Notes: generated by a model from the letters alone, not told the origin. A stretch of 64,000 nt of DNA from Parolsenella sp958406235 (GCF_039062465.1 NZ_JBCLNF010000001.1:62001-126000); one strand, 5' to 3'. Shown: positions 24,278 through 33,690, counted from the first letter of the stretch. Program-made: numbers and translations.

Positions 24278-26218
24278 GTGACAGAAGAGAACAACGAGAT
24301 TCCGCAGGCACCAAAGCGCCGCCGTCCTCGCGCGCGCAAGACCGATGCCGTCCAGGAGGCTCCCGCCTCGTCTAAGGGCGACGCTGCTGCTAAGGCCCCT
24401 GCCGCTCAGAAGACTGATACCGCCCCGAAGGCTGACGCTCCCAAGGCCCGTGCCACCAAGGCTCGCGCCGCCAAGGCCGACCCGGTCAAGGGCGAGGCGC
24501 CATCCAAGACAGACTCCGCTCCCAAGGCCCGTGCCGCCAAGGTTGACGTCGCTCCCAAGGCCGACGCCGCGCAGAAGGCGCCTGCCACTCCCAAGACGGA
24601 TGCCACTCCCAAAGCCGACGTCGCCCCCAGGGCTGACGCTGCCAGCGACGATGGCACGTTCAAGCGTCGTCGCTCGCGCGCCCGCAAGGACCGCGACCAG
24701 GCTTCCGCTCCTGCGTCCGATGGGGGCCAGAGCGCCTCTTCGCAGGCAAGCGGCCAGAACGCTGACAAGCAGCAGCGCGGCTATCAGCGCGACCGCCGTG
24801 ACGTTCGCCCGGGCCGCGGTTTCGACAAGCAGAACGCGCAGGGCCAGCGTCAGTTCCAGAACAACAACGGAGGCAACAACCGCCGCCGTAATCGCCACAA
24901 CAACAACGGCAACAACGCGGGCAACAACAACGGCGGCCCCACGCTCTCTCGCGAGCGTGCTGCCTCCATGCTCGTGGCAGAGCTGCGTCGCGAGGCGGTT
25001 AACCTCGGCGTTGAGTACGTGGGCATCCGCAAGGCCCAGCTCGCTGAGGCGGTCTACGTTGCCGCCGCGCGTGCCGAGGGCTTCCGCGACGTCGCCGGCG
25101 TGCTTGACATCACGGGCGAGGGCTATGGCTTCGTTCGTACCGGCAACTACATGGCCGGTGACGACGACGCCTTCGTTCCCCAGCAGATGATCAAGCACAT
25201 GGGCCTGCGCCGCGGCGACTGGATCGAGGGAACCGTCCGCCCGAGCCGTCCCAACGACAAGTACCCCGCGCTTTACAAGATCGCCACGGTCAATGGCCTC
25301 GAGCCCGAGCTTGTTCGCTCGCGCCCGCGCTTCCGCGACCTCACGCCCGTCTATCCCAACGAACGCCTTCGCATGGAGCATGGCCGTGACTCCATCACCG
25401 GTCGCGCCATTGACCTCGTGGCTCCTATCGGCAAGGGCCAGCGCGGCCTGATTGTGAGCCCGCCCAAGGCCGGCAAGACCACGGTGCTCAAGCGTATCTG
25501 CGAGTCCATTGCCGCCAACAACCCCGAGGTCTATCTCATCTGCCTGCTTGTCGACGAGCGCCCCGAAGAGGTCACCGACATGCAGCGCTCCATCAGGGGC
25601 GATGTCGTTGCTTCGACGTTCGACATGCCTGCCGAGAACCACACCATGGTCTCCGAGCTCGTAATCGAGCGCGCGAAGCGCCTGGTCGAGATGGGCCGCG
25701 ACGTTGTGGTCGTCCTCGACTCCATCACGCGTCTTGCCCGCGCCTACAACCTCGCTGCTCCCGCAAGCGGCCGTATCCTGTCCGGTGGCGTTGACTCCGC
25801 GGCGCTCTACCCGCCCAAGAAGTTCCTCGGTGCTGCGCGCAACATCGAGAACGGCGGCTCCCTGACCATCCTTGCCTCCGCTCTTGTCGAGACTGGCTCC
25901 AAGATGGACGAGGTCATCTTCGAGGAGTTCAAGGGCACCGGCAACATGGAGCTCAAGCTCGACCGCGAGCTTGCCGACAAGCGCATCTTCCCGGCAATCG
26001 ACCCGGTTGCCTCCGGCACGCGCAACGAGGACCTGCTCATCGATGCTGATCTCCAGCCGTTCGTATGGGGCCTCCGTCGCATCCTCGCGAACATGAACAA
26101 CATCGAGCGTGCCGAGGCCTCTCTCGTTAAGAGCCTCCGCGCAACGGCGACGAACGAGGAGTTCCTCATCCGCTCGGCCAAGAAGGCCCAGCAGTCGGAG
26201 TACGTCGACTCGCTGTAA
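24278..26218 (+). CDS. rho: Transcription termination factor Rho with disordered N-terminal extension
   Basis: Hexameric RNA-dependent ATPase that terminates untranslated transcripts. GTG start at 24278 after GAAGGG; 646 residues. Residues 1-220 are a low-complexity insert: Lys/Ala/Pro repeats of the KADAAPKADVA kind, then an Arg/Asn/Gly tract (GNNRRRNRHNNNGNNAGNN). The core follows: Rho N-domain, primary RNA-binding domain (GEGYGFVRTGNYM), Walker A SPPKAGKTT (near 394), Walker B VVVVLDSITRLARAYN, and the R-loop region FKGTGNMELKLDR. Actinobacterial Rho proteins often carry such extensions, which bind RNA independently of the core. Monocistronic with its own promoter and terminator. Confidence 0.96.
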   Translation: MTEENNEIPQAPKRRRPRARKTDAVQEAPASSKGDAAAKAPAAQKTDTAPKADAPKARATKARAAKADPVKGEAPSKTDSAPKARAAKVDVAPKADAAQKAPATPKTDATPKADVAPRADAASDDGTFKRRRSRARKDRDQASAPASDGGQSASSQASGQNADKQQRGYQRDRRDVRPGRGFDKQNAQGQRQFQNNNGGNNRRRNRHNNNGNNAGNNNGGPTLSRERAASMLVAELRREAVNLGVEYVGIRKAQLAEAVYVAAARAEGFRDVAGVLDITGEGYGFVRTGNYMAGDDDAFVPQQMIKHMGLRRGDWIEGTVRPSRPNDKYPALYKIATVNGLEPELVRSRPRFRDLTPVYPNERLRMEHGRDSITGRAIDLVAPIGKGQRGLIVSPPKAGKTTVLKRICESIAANNPEVYLICLLVDERPEEVTDMQRSIRGDVVASTFDMPAENHTMVSELVIERAKRLVEMGRDVVVVLDSITRLARAYNLAAPASGRILSGGVDSAALYPPKKFLGAARNIENGGSLTILASALVETGSKMDEVIFEEFKGTGNMELKLDRELADKRIFPAIDPVASGTRNEDLLIDADLQPFVWGLRRILANMNNIERAEASLVKSLRATATNEEFLIRSAKKAQQSEYVDSL

Positions 26219-26279
26219 CGGCTTGTCGTACCGGGGGTGTGACGTTCCCTGGGCGTTCGCCGGCTGAATCGAGTGACAT

Positions 26280-26320
26280 GCGGTCGCGTTGGCGTTGAAT
26301 GCGCCAGCGCGACCGCTTTG
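26280..26320 (+). terminator. Terminator after rho
   Basis: GCGGTCGCG-TTGGCG pairs with GCGCCAG-CGCGACCGC, with a slight internal asymmetry, followed by TTTGCTGTT. Confidence 0.75.
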
Positions 26321-26407
26321 CTGTTCGTGGCCACATGCGGCGGTTGCGCGGACGCGCTTGCAGCTTCCCCTCCAAGAATTCATTGTCTGGGGCGCATTCC
26401 CCCGCAC

Positions 26408-26435
26408 TATAATGACTCGCTGATGTATAGTCATT
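26408..26435 (+). promoter_or_regulatory. Promoter with overlapping inverted-repeat operator for the 26642 gene
   Basis: A consensus TATAAT (26408-26413) overlaps AATGACT-N11-AGTCATT (26411-26435), a 7 bp dyad centred just downstream of the -10, where a repressor would block initiation. TTGTCT lies 19 bp upstream. The leader to the gene is about 200 nt and contains no credible gene. Confidence 0.5.
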
Positions 26436-26641
26436 CTACTGGCGCCCACGTGCTGCAAAAGCAGCCTTCGCGCCACGAGGTGCCTATGCACCATGAGGAA
26501 TAATTGTTCGAGCGACGGTACACGCAGACCAAACACACCAAGCCGTTGCCCGATTGGCCGCCAGATGCCTGGCGGGCCCGTCGTCGCAATCCAGTGGACA
26601 ATCTGCGTGCGCCGTCGCCTCCGCGAGGGAGGCGTTTGGTC

Positions 26642-28231
26642 ATGACGAGCAGGCACACGAGCCCTGCCATTTGTGCCGGTCTGGCCGGCGTTGCTGCGTG
26701 GGCGACCCCCACGTGTGCCAATGCGCTTACGGTTCTGGGCCAAGACGTCTCCAGGATCGATCCCGGCCTAAGCTTTGCTGCCGGATGCATCGCCGGTGCG
26801 GTTATCGCCAGCGGCACCTCACTCGTAGTCACGCGCATGGCGGAGACGCGCCATCGAGCTGCCGTTGATTCCGCGGCTCGTATGCGGGGAGCTAATGACC
26901 AGGCGGGTCCCTCCGCTTGGGACATGTCTGGCCAAGATGCCACCGGGACTCTCTCGTCCGGCGGCGCCGGGGAGACCTCGGCGGCTGTCGTATCCGAGTG
27001 CCAGCCTCGCCATGCCGCGCGCAGCACGCAGCGTGGCATGACCGGATCTTGGGAGCAGACGGGCAACATCCGCGTCCAGCCCGCGCCGCACGTGGCCGCA
27101 GCCGCGTCAGAGGGCGCCGCAGCCGCGTCCGTCGCAAACAACCACACCGCCCCCGCAGCTTCCGCGTCCGGCCACACCGCCCCCGCATCCACCACTACCC
27201 AGGGGCAGAAGGAGACCCGCTACACCGTTCCCTCGCACTACGGCGTGATGAGCGATGCCGAGGCGGACGCCGCCTGGGACTCCTGGCTGAAGGGCTCGGA
27301 TTCCGTCGACTACGCCGACGTCGCGGAGGACTATGTCCGCAAGATCACCCTCGCTGAGCGCATGGCCGCGCGTGCCAAGGGCGTTGCCAGCGTTCTCCAG
27401 GAGCGCCTCGGAGCTGCGAAGATGGAGGGACTCCCCGTCATCGCGCGCGCCGATGGCAGCGTTGGTGACGTGGGGGAGGCTTGGTGGGACCAGGTATTTG
27501 GTAACGAGGTGCGCCCTGCGACGGCTTCCGTCGCAGGCATGGAGTCTGTGAACGAAGGGCTGGCTGATAACAGCGCCGTGCTCTTCTGCGCCCAGACGCC
27601 CGCTGCCGCTGCCGCCGCGAAGGACCTTTGGGTCGCCCAGGCCGCCCAGGCCGCGGCTAGGCAGCAGTCGCCTGCGCCTGCGAAGGCTGCTCAGCCCACG
27701 CCCTCCGCTTCCGCGCAGCCCTCCCAACCGGCGACGCCGCAGCCCACGCCTTCCGCTTCTGCGCATCCCGCTCCCGCCGCCGTCGAGCCCAGGCGCGACC
27801 GCGAGGTCATCGCGACCCGTCTCGCCGACCCGGCCGAGGCGTTCCCCGCTCAGGGCCAGCGCTGGAGCGACCAGCAGCAGGACCTGTGGGCCGTTGCCCT
27901 CGCCGCGCTTGACGAGCGTACCAACGAGGACATCGCCATGGCTGCCGCCAACGCTGTGCCCACGCCCTCTCCGGCCTCCTTCGACGAGGAACTGGACGAG
28001 GTCGATCACCTCGAGCCGGACACCATCTTCATGGCGTTCAAGCCGCAGGCTGGTCGTCCTGACGTTACGGATACCGATAGCTACGTCGACATGCTCGTTG
28101 ACGAGGAACTTGCCCGCAACGAGAGCAAGAGCGTCCGCAAACTCGCGCATCACAGCATCCGCAAGCGCTTCAAGGTCATCGATGGTGGCACGGCCGATAT
28201 ACCCGCCCGCCACCTCGCGCTGCAGGGCTAG
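26642..28231 (+). CDS. Secreted or membrane-anchored low-complexity protein, unknown function
   Basis: Not recognised. 529 residues from the ATG at 26642 (GGGAGG 9 bp upstream). The N-terminus has a hydrophobic stretch ending in an ANA site (about 7-25) and a second one (FAAGCIAGAVIASGTSLVV, about 42-60). Then come a Ser/Ala/Thr/His linker, a folded acidic region (about 200-320), another Ala/Pro/Ser/Gln-rich linker with repeated QPTPSASA units, and a C-terminal region of about 150 residues ending KRFKVIDGG. It has its own regulated-looking promoter (26408-26435) and runs into the VanZ-like gene. It may be an envelope protein; no enzymatic motif is visible. Confidence 0.68.
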   Translation: MTSRHTSPAICAGLAGVAAWATPTCANALTVLGQDVSRIDPGLSFAAGCIAGAVIASGTSLVVTRMAETRHRAAVDSAARMRGANDQAGPSAWDMSGQDATGTLSSGGAGETSAAVVSECQPRHAARSTQRGMTGSWEQTGNIRVQPAPHVAAAASEGAAAASVANNHTAPAASASGHTAPASTTTQGQKETRYTVPSHYGVMSDAEADAAWDSWLKGSDSVDYADVAEDYVRKITLAERMAARAKGVASVLQERLGAAKMEGLPVIARADGSVGDVGEAWWDQVFGNEVRPATASVAGMESVNEGLADNSAVLFCAQTPAAAAAAKDLWVAQAAQAAARQQSPAPAKAAQPTPSASAQPSQPATPQPTPSASAHPAPAAVEPRRDREVIATRLADPAEAFPAQGQRWSDQQQDLWAVALAALDERTNEDIAMAAANAVPTPSPASFDEELDEVDHLEPDTIFMAFKPQAGRPDVTDTDSYVDMLVDEELARNESKSVRKLAHHSIRKRFKVIDGGTADIPARHLALQG

Positions 28232-28233
28232 GG

Positions 28234-28770
28234 GTGGCTCTTACCGAGCCTGGCGCCTCGCGAATCGCTGGCTGCCGGGCAGGCGCCTCGCGAGCCGCTG
28301 ACTGTCGTGCCGGTGCCCCAACCAGCAAAACCAAAAGCCACCGCGTCCCCGTGTGGGCGCGATGGCTTCTCGTCTTTGCATGGGTCTTGTTTATTTGGAG
28401 CAGGTCGCTCTTCCCGGGACCAGAATCCACGGCTCAAAGCGCCGCTGTCGTCGACATCCTACGCCCTGCCTTCGAGGCACTTGGCGTCACGGACGCGAAT
28501 CTGATGTCCTTCCTCGTGCGCAAGGCAGCGCACTTTCTCGAATACGCCTTGCTCGGAGTCCTTCTCGGCAGCACGCCGGAGGAAGTTCGTCCCGGGTGGC
28601 GTCAGGTCGTTCCGGGCGTAATCGCACCCTCAGCGGACGAGACCCTCCAGCGCTTCGTGCCGGGTCGCTCGGGCCAGCTCTCGGACGTGGCGCTCGACTG
28701 CGCGGGCGTCGCCTTCGGGATGCTCGTCGCTACAGGTATTCGATCTGTGCGCCGCAAGTGTCGCAGGTGA
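28234..28770 (+). CDS. VanZ-like family membrane protein
   Basis: The core from about residue 35 (RWLLVFAWVLFIWSRSLFPG) has the VanZ pattern: first transmembrane helix, FLVRKAAHFLEYALLGVLLG with the conserved K-HF-EY, and DETLQRFVPGRSGQLSDVALDCAGVAFG. VanZ domains are linked to low-level teicoplanin resistance and envelope functions; the biochemical role is unknown. The start is uncertain. The GTG at 28234 begins 2 bp after the previous stop, but its first 30 residues are encoded by a 30 bp tandem duplication; a later GTG may be used. The 3' end overlaps the convergent thrB gene by 41 bp. Confidence 0.78.
   Translation: MALTEPGASRIAGCRAGASRAADCRAGAPTSKTKSHRVPVWARWLLVFAWVLFIWSRSLFPGPESTAQSAAVVDILRPAFEALGVTDANLMSFLVRKAAHFLEYALLGVLLGSTPEEVRPGWRQVVPGVIAPSADETLQRFVPGRSGQLSDVALDCAGVAFGMLVATGIRSVRRKCRR
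28252..28311. repeat. 30 bp imperfect tandem duplication
   Basis: GGCGCCTCGCGA(A/G).CGCTG(G/A)CTG starts at 28252 and again at 28282, two adjacent 30 bp copies. It lies 20 bp past the stop codon of the preceding gene and inside the predicted 5' end of the VanZ-like gene. Confidence 0.8.
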
Positions 28771-29611
28771 GGATGTGCGTCTCGCACTCGGGGAAGCGCT
28801 CCTTGAGGCGAACTTGGAGGAACTTGGCCACGATCGTGTCATCCGTCACGGCCATGAGGGTCGAGCCAGAGCCACAGATCCACATCGTCTTCGCTCCACC
28901 CTCGAGGCAAGTCTCACGGATGGCGTCGTAATCCGGGATGAGAGCGCGGCGATAGGGCTCCTGCAGGCGGTCGTCATTGGCGTCCGCGATGAGCGAGGCG
29001 TCACCCGTCTCGAGGCCGCGGGTCAGGCCCGCGACGCGGCCCATCTGCCAGACGGCGGTCGAGAGCGGGACCTCCTGCGGCACGACCTTGCGTGCCTCGC
29101 TCGTGTGAACCTCATAGGGAGGGATCACCGTTACGAAACGGAGACGGTCGCTCACGTCATAGCGCAGGCAGCGCGGCAGGCGACCGTCAGGGGTGAACGA
29201 ACACACGGCCGCGCCCAGGATCGCGGGCGCGACATTGTCAGGGTGGCCCTCGACGCGCGTCGCCATCGCCACGAGCTCCTCGCGCGTGACGGTGTGGTCA
29301 GTGAGCGCCGCCGCGGCCATGATGCCAGCGACAACGCAGGTGCTCGAAGACCCCAGGCCGCGGGCGACGGGCACCTCGGTCTGGATGTCGATCGAGACGC
29401 CAAAGGGCTCCTCGCCCCATTCTGCCAGCGCGTCGACGAGCGAGACGTAGACGAGGTTGTTGGCGTTGCGGAACTCCTCCGGACAGCCGGTGATCGTGAG
29501 CTCGTCGGCGCGCTCGAACGTGAAGTGCGAATAGAGGGAGACCGCCATGCCCAGCGTGTCATAGCCTATGCCGAGGTTCGCGCTGGTGGCGGGGACGGAT
29601 ATGCGGATCAT
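28730..29611 (-). CDS. thrB: Homoserine kinase
   Basis: GHMP-family kinase that phosphorylates homoserine for threonine synthesis. 293 residues with VPATSANLGIGYDTLG at the N-terminus, the ATP loop PVARGLGSSSTCV, EGHPDNVAPAILG and the C-terminal CGSGSTLMAVT. ATG start with GAGGATCCTCGC upstream. It overlaps the end of thrC by 4 bp, so the genes are translationally coupled (thrC first). Its last 41 bp overlap the convergent VanZ-like gene. Confidence 0.96.
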   Translation of the reverse strand: MIRISVPATSANLGIGYDTLGMAVSLYSHFTFERADELTITGCPEEFRNANNLVYVSLVDALAEWGEEPFGVSIDIQTEVPVARGLGSSSTCVVAGIMAAAALTDHTVTREELVAMATRVEGHPDNVAPAILGAAVCSFTPDGRLPRCLRYDVSDRLRFVTVIPPYEVHTSEARKVVPQEVPLSTAVWQMGRVAGLTRGLETGDASLIADANDDRLQEPYRRALIPDYDAIRETCLEGGAKTMWICGSGSTLMAVTDDTIVAKFLQVRLKERFPECETHILTCDTCGAQIEYL

Positions 29612-31092
29612 GCGAGGATCCTCGCCGCCGCGTCCTCGACGTAGCCGCTCATCTCGGGAACGCTCACCACGTCGGAGAACCTCTCCTGGGCGTCACGCAG
29701 GGCGGAGAGCGCCTCGGGCACCTTGGCTCCGGTAACCTCGAAGAGCGCGTCCATGCACTCGAAGCCGTCCATGTCGGTCGTGTCGTGGCCGAGCGCCGCG
29801 AGGACGTCCGCGGAGAACTTGTAGGGGCTTGCCGTGGAGAGGCAGACGCGGGCGACGCCGTCCGCCGGGCGAGCCTCGAGGACGTGGCGGGCGACGGCGG
29901 TGTGCGGGTCGAGGATGACGCCGTGACGCTCCCAGGTCTCGCGGATCGTCTCGCGCGTAGCCGTGTCATCGGCGCGTCCGCACTCGAACGTCTCGTGCAG
30001 GCGCTCGAGGACATGCTCGGGCACGGTGTAGAAGCCCTGCTCGGCAAGGTCCTTCATGAGGGAGGACACAAGCTCGCAGTCTCCGTCGGACAGGTAGAAC
30101 AGCAGGCGCTCGAGGTTGGACGACACGAGGATATCCATCGAGGGCGAGATGGTCTTGTGGAAGGGGCGCCTGCGATCATAGGTGCCGGTGGCGATGAAGT
30201 CCGTCAGGACGTCGTTGGCGTTGGAGGCGACGATGAGCTTGCGCACGGAAAGGCCCATGAGCTTGGCGTAGTAGCCGGCGAGCACGTCGCCGAAGTTGCC
30301 GGTGGGCACGCAGAAGTCGATCGCGTCGCCGCTCTTGAGCTTGCCCGCGGCCACGAGCTGGGCGTAGGCGTCGAAGTAGTAGGTGACCTGCGGGACGAGG
30401 CGACCCACGTTAATCGAGTTGGCGCTCGAGAGCACGACGTTCTTCTCCGCGAGGCGCTCGCGCAGGGCGGCGTCGGCGAAGATGCGCTTCACCTGGGTCT
30501 GGGCGTCATCGAAGTTGCCCTCGATGGCGCAGATGGCGACGTTCTCGCCGCGCTGGGTGGCCATCTGGAGACGCTGGACGTCAGAGACCTTGCCGTGGGG
30601 GTAGAAGACGGTGACGCCGGTGCCGGCAACGTCGGCGAAGCCCTCGAGGGCTGCCTTGCCGGTGTCGCCGCTCGTCGCGGTGACGATCATGACGCCGCGG
30701 CCGTCACCCTCGCGGGAGACGCGCATGAGCTGCGGGAGCATCTGGAGGGCGATATCCTTGAAGGCACTCGTCGGGCCATGCCACAGCTCGAGCGTCCAAT
30801 CGTCGCCGCAGGGGACGACGGGCGTTACGGCGGGGGAGTCGAAGTTGGGGCCGTACGCGGCGTCGACGCAGCCGGAAATCTCCTCGGCGGTGAAGTCGTC
30901 GAGGAGGTGGCCGAGGACGAGGCGCGCGCGGTCCTGATAGGTGCCGGCGAGCAGGCTCTCGAGCGAAGGCGCGCCCTCGGCGACGTCATCGCGAACGAAC
31001 AGGCCTCCGTCTGGGGCGATACCCTCGAGAATTGCCTGCTTACTTGTTAAGGATTCGTTTCGCGAGCGTGTGCTGTGGTAGAACGTAGTCAC
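29608..31092 (-). CDS. thrC: Threonine synthase
   Basis: PLP-dependent enzyme converting O-phosphohomoserine to threonine. The 494-residue protein has FYHSTRSRNESLTSKQAI at the N-terminus, HGPTSAFKDIALQMLP with the PLP lysine, TATSGDTGKAALEGF and VPTGNFGDVLAGYYA, as in the long bacterial/yeast-type enzyme. GTG start at 31092 with AAGGAGAAGAGCA upstream. First gene of thrC-thrB and divergent from lysC-asd, so the 203 bp between them must hold both promoters. I see no lysine riboswitch or T-box there. Confidence 0.96.
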   Translation of the reverse strand: MTTFYHSTRSRNESLTSKQAILEGIAPDGGLFVRDDVAEGAPSLESLLAGTYQDRARLVLGHLLDDFTAEEISGCVDAAYGPNFDSPAVTPVVPCGDDWTLELWHGPTSAFKDIALQMLPQLMRVSREGDGRGVMIVTATSGDTGKAALEGFADVAGTGVTVFYPHGKVSDVQRLQMATQRGENVAICAIEGNFDDAQTQVKRIFADAALRERLAEKNVVLSSANSINVGRLVPQVTYYFDAYAQLVAAGKLKSGDAIDFCVPTGNFGDVLAGYYAKLMGLSVRKLIVASNANDVLTDFIATGTYDRRRPFHKTISPSMDILVSSNLERLLFYLSDGDCELVSSLMKDLAEQGFYTVPEHVLERLHETFECGRADDTATRETIRETWERHGVILDPHTAVARHVLEARPADGVARVCLSTASPYKFSADVLAALGHDTTDMDGFECMDALFEVTGAKVPEALSALRDAQERFSDVVSVPEMSGYVEDAAARILA

Positions 31093-31295
31093 TGCTCTTC
31101 TCCTTGCGTGTCGGCGCGTTCGCCCGCGAACCTGTTTCCGCGGGCGCTCAGGACGTTTTCCGCATAATAACGCGGGGAGTGGCATCCGGGCCGCTCAAAG
31201 CCCAGCTGAGACCGTTTGGTAACAGGCGGGTTGCCTGGCGGAGGTTTGGAACGGGGCGCGGAGGCGCTCAGGGATCGACCTTGACGAGGAGTCAC

Positions 31296-32612
31296 ATGAT
31301 CAAGATCACCAAGTTCGGCGGATCGAGCGTCGCAGACGCCGGCCAGTTCAAGAAGGTCAAGCGCATCATCGAGGCTGACGAGGGTCGTCGCTTCGTGGTG
31401 GTCTCTGCCGCGGGTAAGCGCAACTCCGAGGACAACAAGATCACTGACCTCCTCTATCTGGTCGACGCGCATCGCACCTATCACGTCGACTGCACCCCGC
31501 TTCTCGCGGATATCAAGCAGCGCTTCGTCGACATCGCGACCGAGCTTGGCCTCAGCTATCCCATGGCCGAGAAGTTCGACGAGTTCGCCGCGCATATCAA
31601 GGAATACTCGACCGAGTACATCGTGAGCCGCGGCGAGTACTTCACCGCCCGACTTATGAGCGAGTACCTGGGCCTTCCGTTCGCGGACGCCGCCGAGTAC
31701 GTGCGCTTCCACCACGACGGGTCTCTCGACATGGAGCGCACCTGCGACCGCATCCATGACCTCGTCGTGCGCGAGGGCAGCTTCGTGCTCCCGGGCTTCT
31801 ATGGAGCCACGAGCGAGGGCGACATCAAGCTCTTTAGCCGCGGTGGCGGCGACATCACGGGTGCCATCGCGGCTCGCGCCCTCAACGCGGACCTCTACGA
31901 GAACTGGACGGACGTCTCGGGCTTCCTCACGGCCGACCCGCGCATCGTCAAGCGCCCGCGCGCCATTCGCCGCATCACCTTCGACGAGATGCACGAGCTC
32001 TCCTACATGGGCGCGAGCGTTCTGCACGAGGAGGCGATCTTCCCCGTGCGCGAGGCTAACATCCCCATCGCGATCCTCAACACCAACCACCCGGAGGAGC
32101 GCGGCACCATCATCCAGGAGCGCGTCGAGCCCACCGAGGACGATCCCGTCATCACGGGCATCGCCGGCAAGAAGGACTTCCTGACGGTCCACATCGCCAA
32201 GGCCAAGATGGGCAGCTCCGTTGGCCTGCTTGCCCGAGCGCTCGCGATCTTCGAGCGCTATGGCGTCTCCGTCGAGCACGTGCCCACGGGCATCGACTCG
32301 TTCGGCGTGGTCGTCAACGGCGCTGACGTGCACGACAAGATCTACTCGATCGTGGCCGACATCCAGCGTGAGCTCAAGCCCGATGAGGTCAAGGTCATCG
32401 ACCACCTCGCCCTCATCAGCGTGGTTGGCCGCAACATGTCTAACCGCCCCGGTACCTCGGGCCGCCTGTTCAACGAGCTGGGCGAGAAGGGCATCAACAT
32501 CCGCCTCATCACCCAGAGCTCTCAGGAGATCAGCATCATCTTCGGTGTGAACGACGCCGACTTCAAGAAGACCATCCGCGCCGTCTATGACGCGTTCCTT
32601 GACGAGGAGTAA
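31296..32612 (+). CDS. lysC: Aspartate kinase
   Basis: First committed step of the aspartate family. The 438-residue protein opens with ITKFGGSSVADAGQFKKV, the kinase signature, and has SRGEYFTARLMSEYLG, SRGGGDITGAI, NWTDVSGFLTADPRIV and two C-terminal ACT domains (about 300-438) for amino-acid feedback. It matches the long monofunctional class (E. coli LysC-like) rather than the actinobacterial alpha/beta type with an internal start. ATG at 31296 with GAGGAGTCAC. It is followed 3 bp later by asd; which amino acid inhibits it cannot be told. Confidence 0.95.
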   Translation: MIKITKFGGSSVADAGQFKKVKRIIEADEGRRFVVVSAAGKRNSEDNKITDLLYLVDAHRTYHVDCTPLLADIKQRFVDIATELGLSYPMAEKFDEFAAHIKEYSTEYIVSRGEYFTARLMSEYLGLPFADAAEYVRFHHDGSLDMERTCDRIHDLVVREGSFVLPGFYGATSEGDIKLFSRGGGDITGAIAARALNADLYENWTDVSGFLTADPRIVKRPRAIRRITFDEMHELSYMGASVLHEEAIFPVREANIPIAILNTNHPEERGTIIQERVEPTEDDPVITGIAGKKDFLTVHIAKAKMGSSVGLLARALAIFERYGVSVEHVPTGIDSFGVVVNGADVHDKIYSIVADIQRELKPDEVKVIDHLALISVVGRNMSNRPGTSGRLFNELGEKGINIRLITQSSQEISIIFGVNDADFKKTIRAVYDAFLDEE

Positions 32613-32615
32613 CTC

Positions 32616-33641
32616 ATGGCTGACAAGAAGAACGTAGCGATCCTTGGCGCCACGGGAGCCGTTGGCTCGCAGATGCTGGAGTGCCTGGCCGAGCGTGACT
32701 TTCCCGTGGGCGAGCTCAAGCTCCTGGCGAGCGCGCGCTCTGCGGGCAAGGTCGTCGAGTGGTGCGGCCGCGAGGTCGTGATCGAGGAGGCGCGTCCGGA
32801 GGCCTTCGAGGGCATGGACATCGTCCTCGGCGCCGCGGATGACGACATCGCCAAGGCGCTTTTGCCCGAGGCCGTCCGTCGTGGCGCCACGGTGGTGGAC
32901 AACTCCCACGCCTTCCGCCTCGACGAGGACGTGCCCCTCGTCGTCCCGGAGATTAACCCCCAGGACGTCGCCTGGAACAAGGGCCTCATCTCGAACCCCA
33001 ACTGCGCCACGATCATCGGCCTCGTCCCCACGTGGCCGCTGCACAAGCTCGGCCACGTCTCGCGCATGATCGTGAGCACGTACCAGGCTGCGAGCGGCGC
33101 TGGCGTGCCGGGCATGCGCCAGCTCGAGAACGAGCTGGGGGCCATCGGCCGCGGCGAGGAGCTGCCTGAGCCCACCGCGTTTGTCGACCAGCTCGCGAGC
33201 AACCTCATTCCGCAGATTGGCTCCGAGAAGTTCGAGGGCTTCACGTCCGAGGAGATGAAGCTGCAGAACGAGGGCCGCAAGATCATGCATCTGCCCGAGC
33301 TGCGCGTGAACTGCACTTGCGTGCGCGTGCCTGTGCTGCGCTCGCACTCCGAGAGCATCACGCTGGAGTTCGAGGAACCCGTTTCGCTCGAGGACGCCCG
33401 CGAGGCCCTGGCCGCGGCTCCGGGCGTGAAGCTCGTCGACGACCTCGCCGCTGACGTCGCGCGCGACCGCTACCCGATGCCGCTCTACACGAGCGACCAG
33501 GACCTCATCTGGGTCGGTCGCATTCGCCGCGACATCTCCAACTCCGAGCGGGGTCGCGGCATCACCTTCTGGTGCTGTGGTGACCAGATTCGCAAGGGTG
33601 CCGCCACCAATGCCGTCCAGGTGGCAGAGCTCCTGCTCTAG
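32616..33641 (+). CDS. asd: Aspartate-semialdehyde dehydrogenase
   Basis: NADPH-dependent reduction of aspartyl phosphate to the semialdehyde, the branch point to lysine/diaminopimelate, threonine and methionine. The 341-residue protein has the nucleotide loop AILGATGAVGSQM, DNSHAFRLDEDVPLVVPEIN, the catalytic Cys130 in SNPNCATI, and RVPVLRSHSESI with the active-site histidine region. It starts 3 bp after lysC, forming a two-gene operon. Confidence 0.96.
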   Translation: MADKKNVAILGATGAVGSQMLECLAERDFPVGELKLLASARSAGKVVEWCGREVVIEEARPEAFEGMDIVLGAADDDIAKALLPEAVRRGATVVDNSHAFRLDEDVPLVVPEINPQDVAWNKGLISNPNCATIIGLVPTWPLHKLGHVSRMIVSTYQAASGAGVPGMRQLENELGAIGRGEELPEPTAFVDQLASNLIPQIGSEKFEGFTSEEMKLQNEGRKIMHLPELRVNCTCVRVPVLRSHSESITLEFEEPVSLEDAREALAAAPGVKLVDDLAADVARDRYPMPLYTSDQDLIWVGRIRRDISNSERGRGITFWCCGDQIRKGAATNAVQVAELLL

Positions 33642-33690
33642 GGGCTCAGACGGGCGCTCGGGCGTTTTTGGGCGGGGAGGACGTGCCCTG

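Noticed and set aside
31093..31295. Lysine riboswitch or T-box between thrC and lysC
   Set aside because: No lysine-aptamer core, no T-box sequence and no terminator with T-run; only GC-rich spacer with weak promoter-like hexamers.
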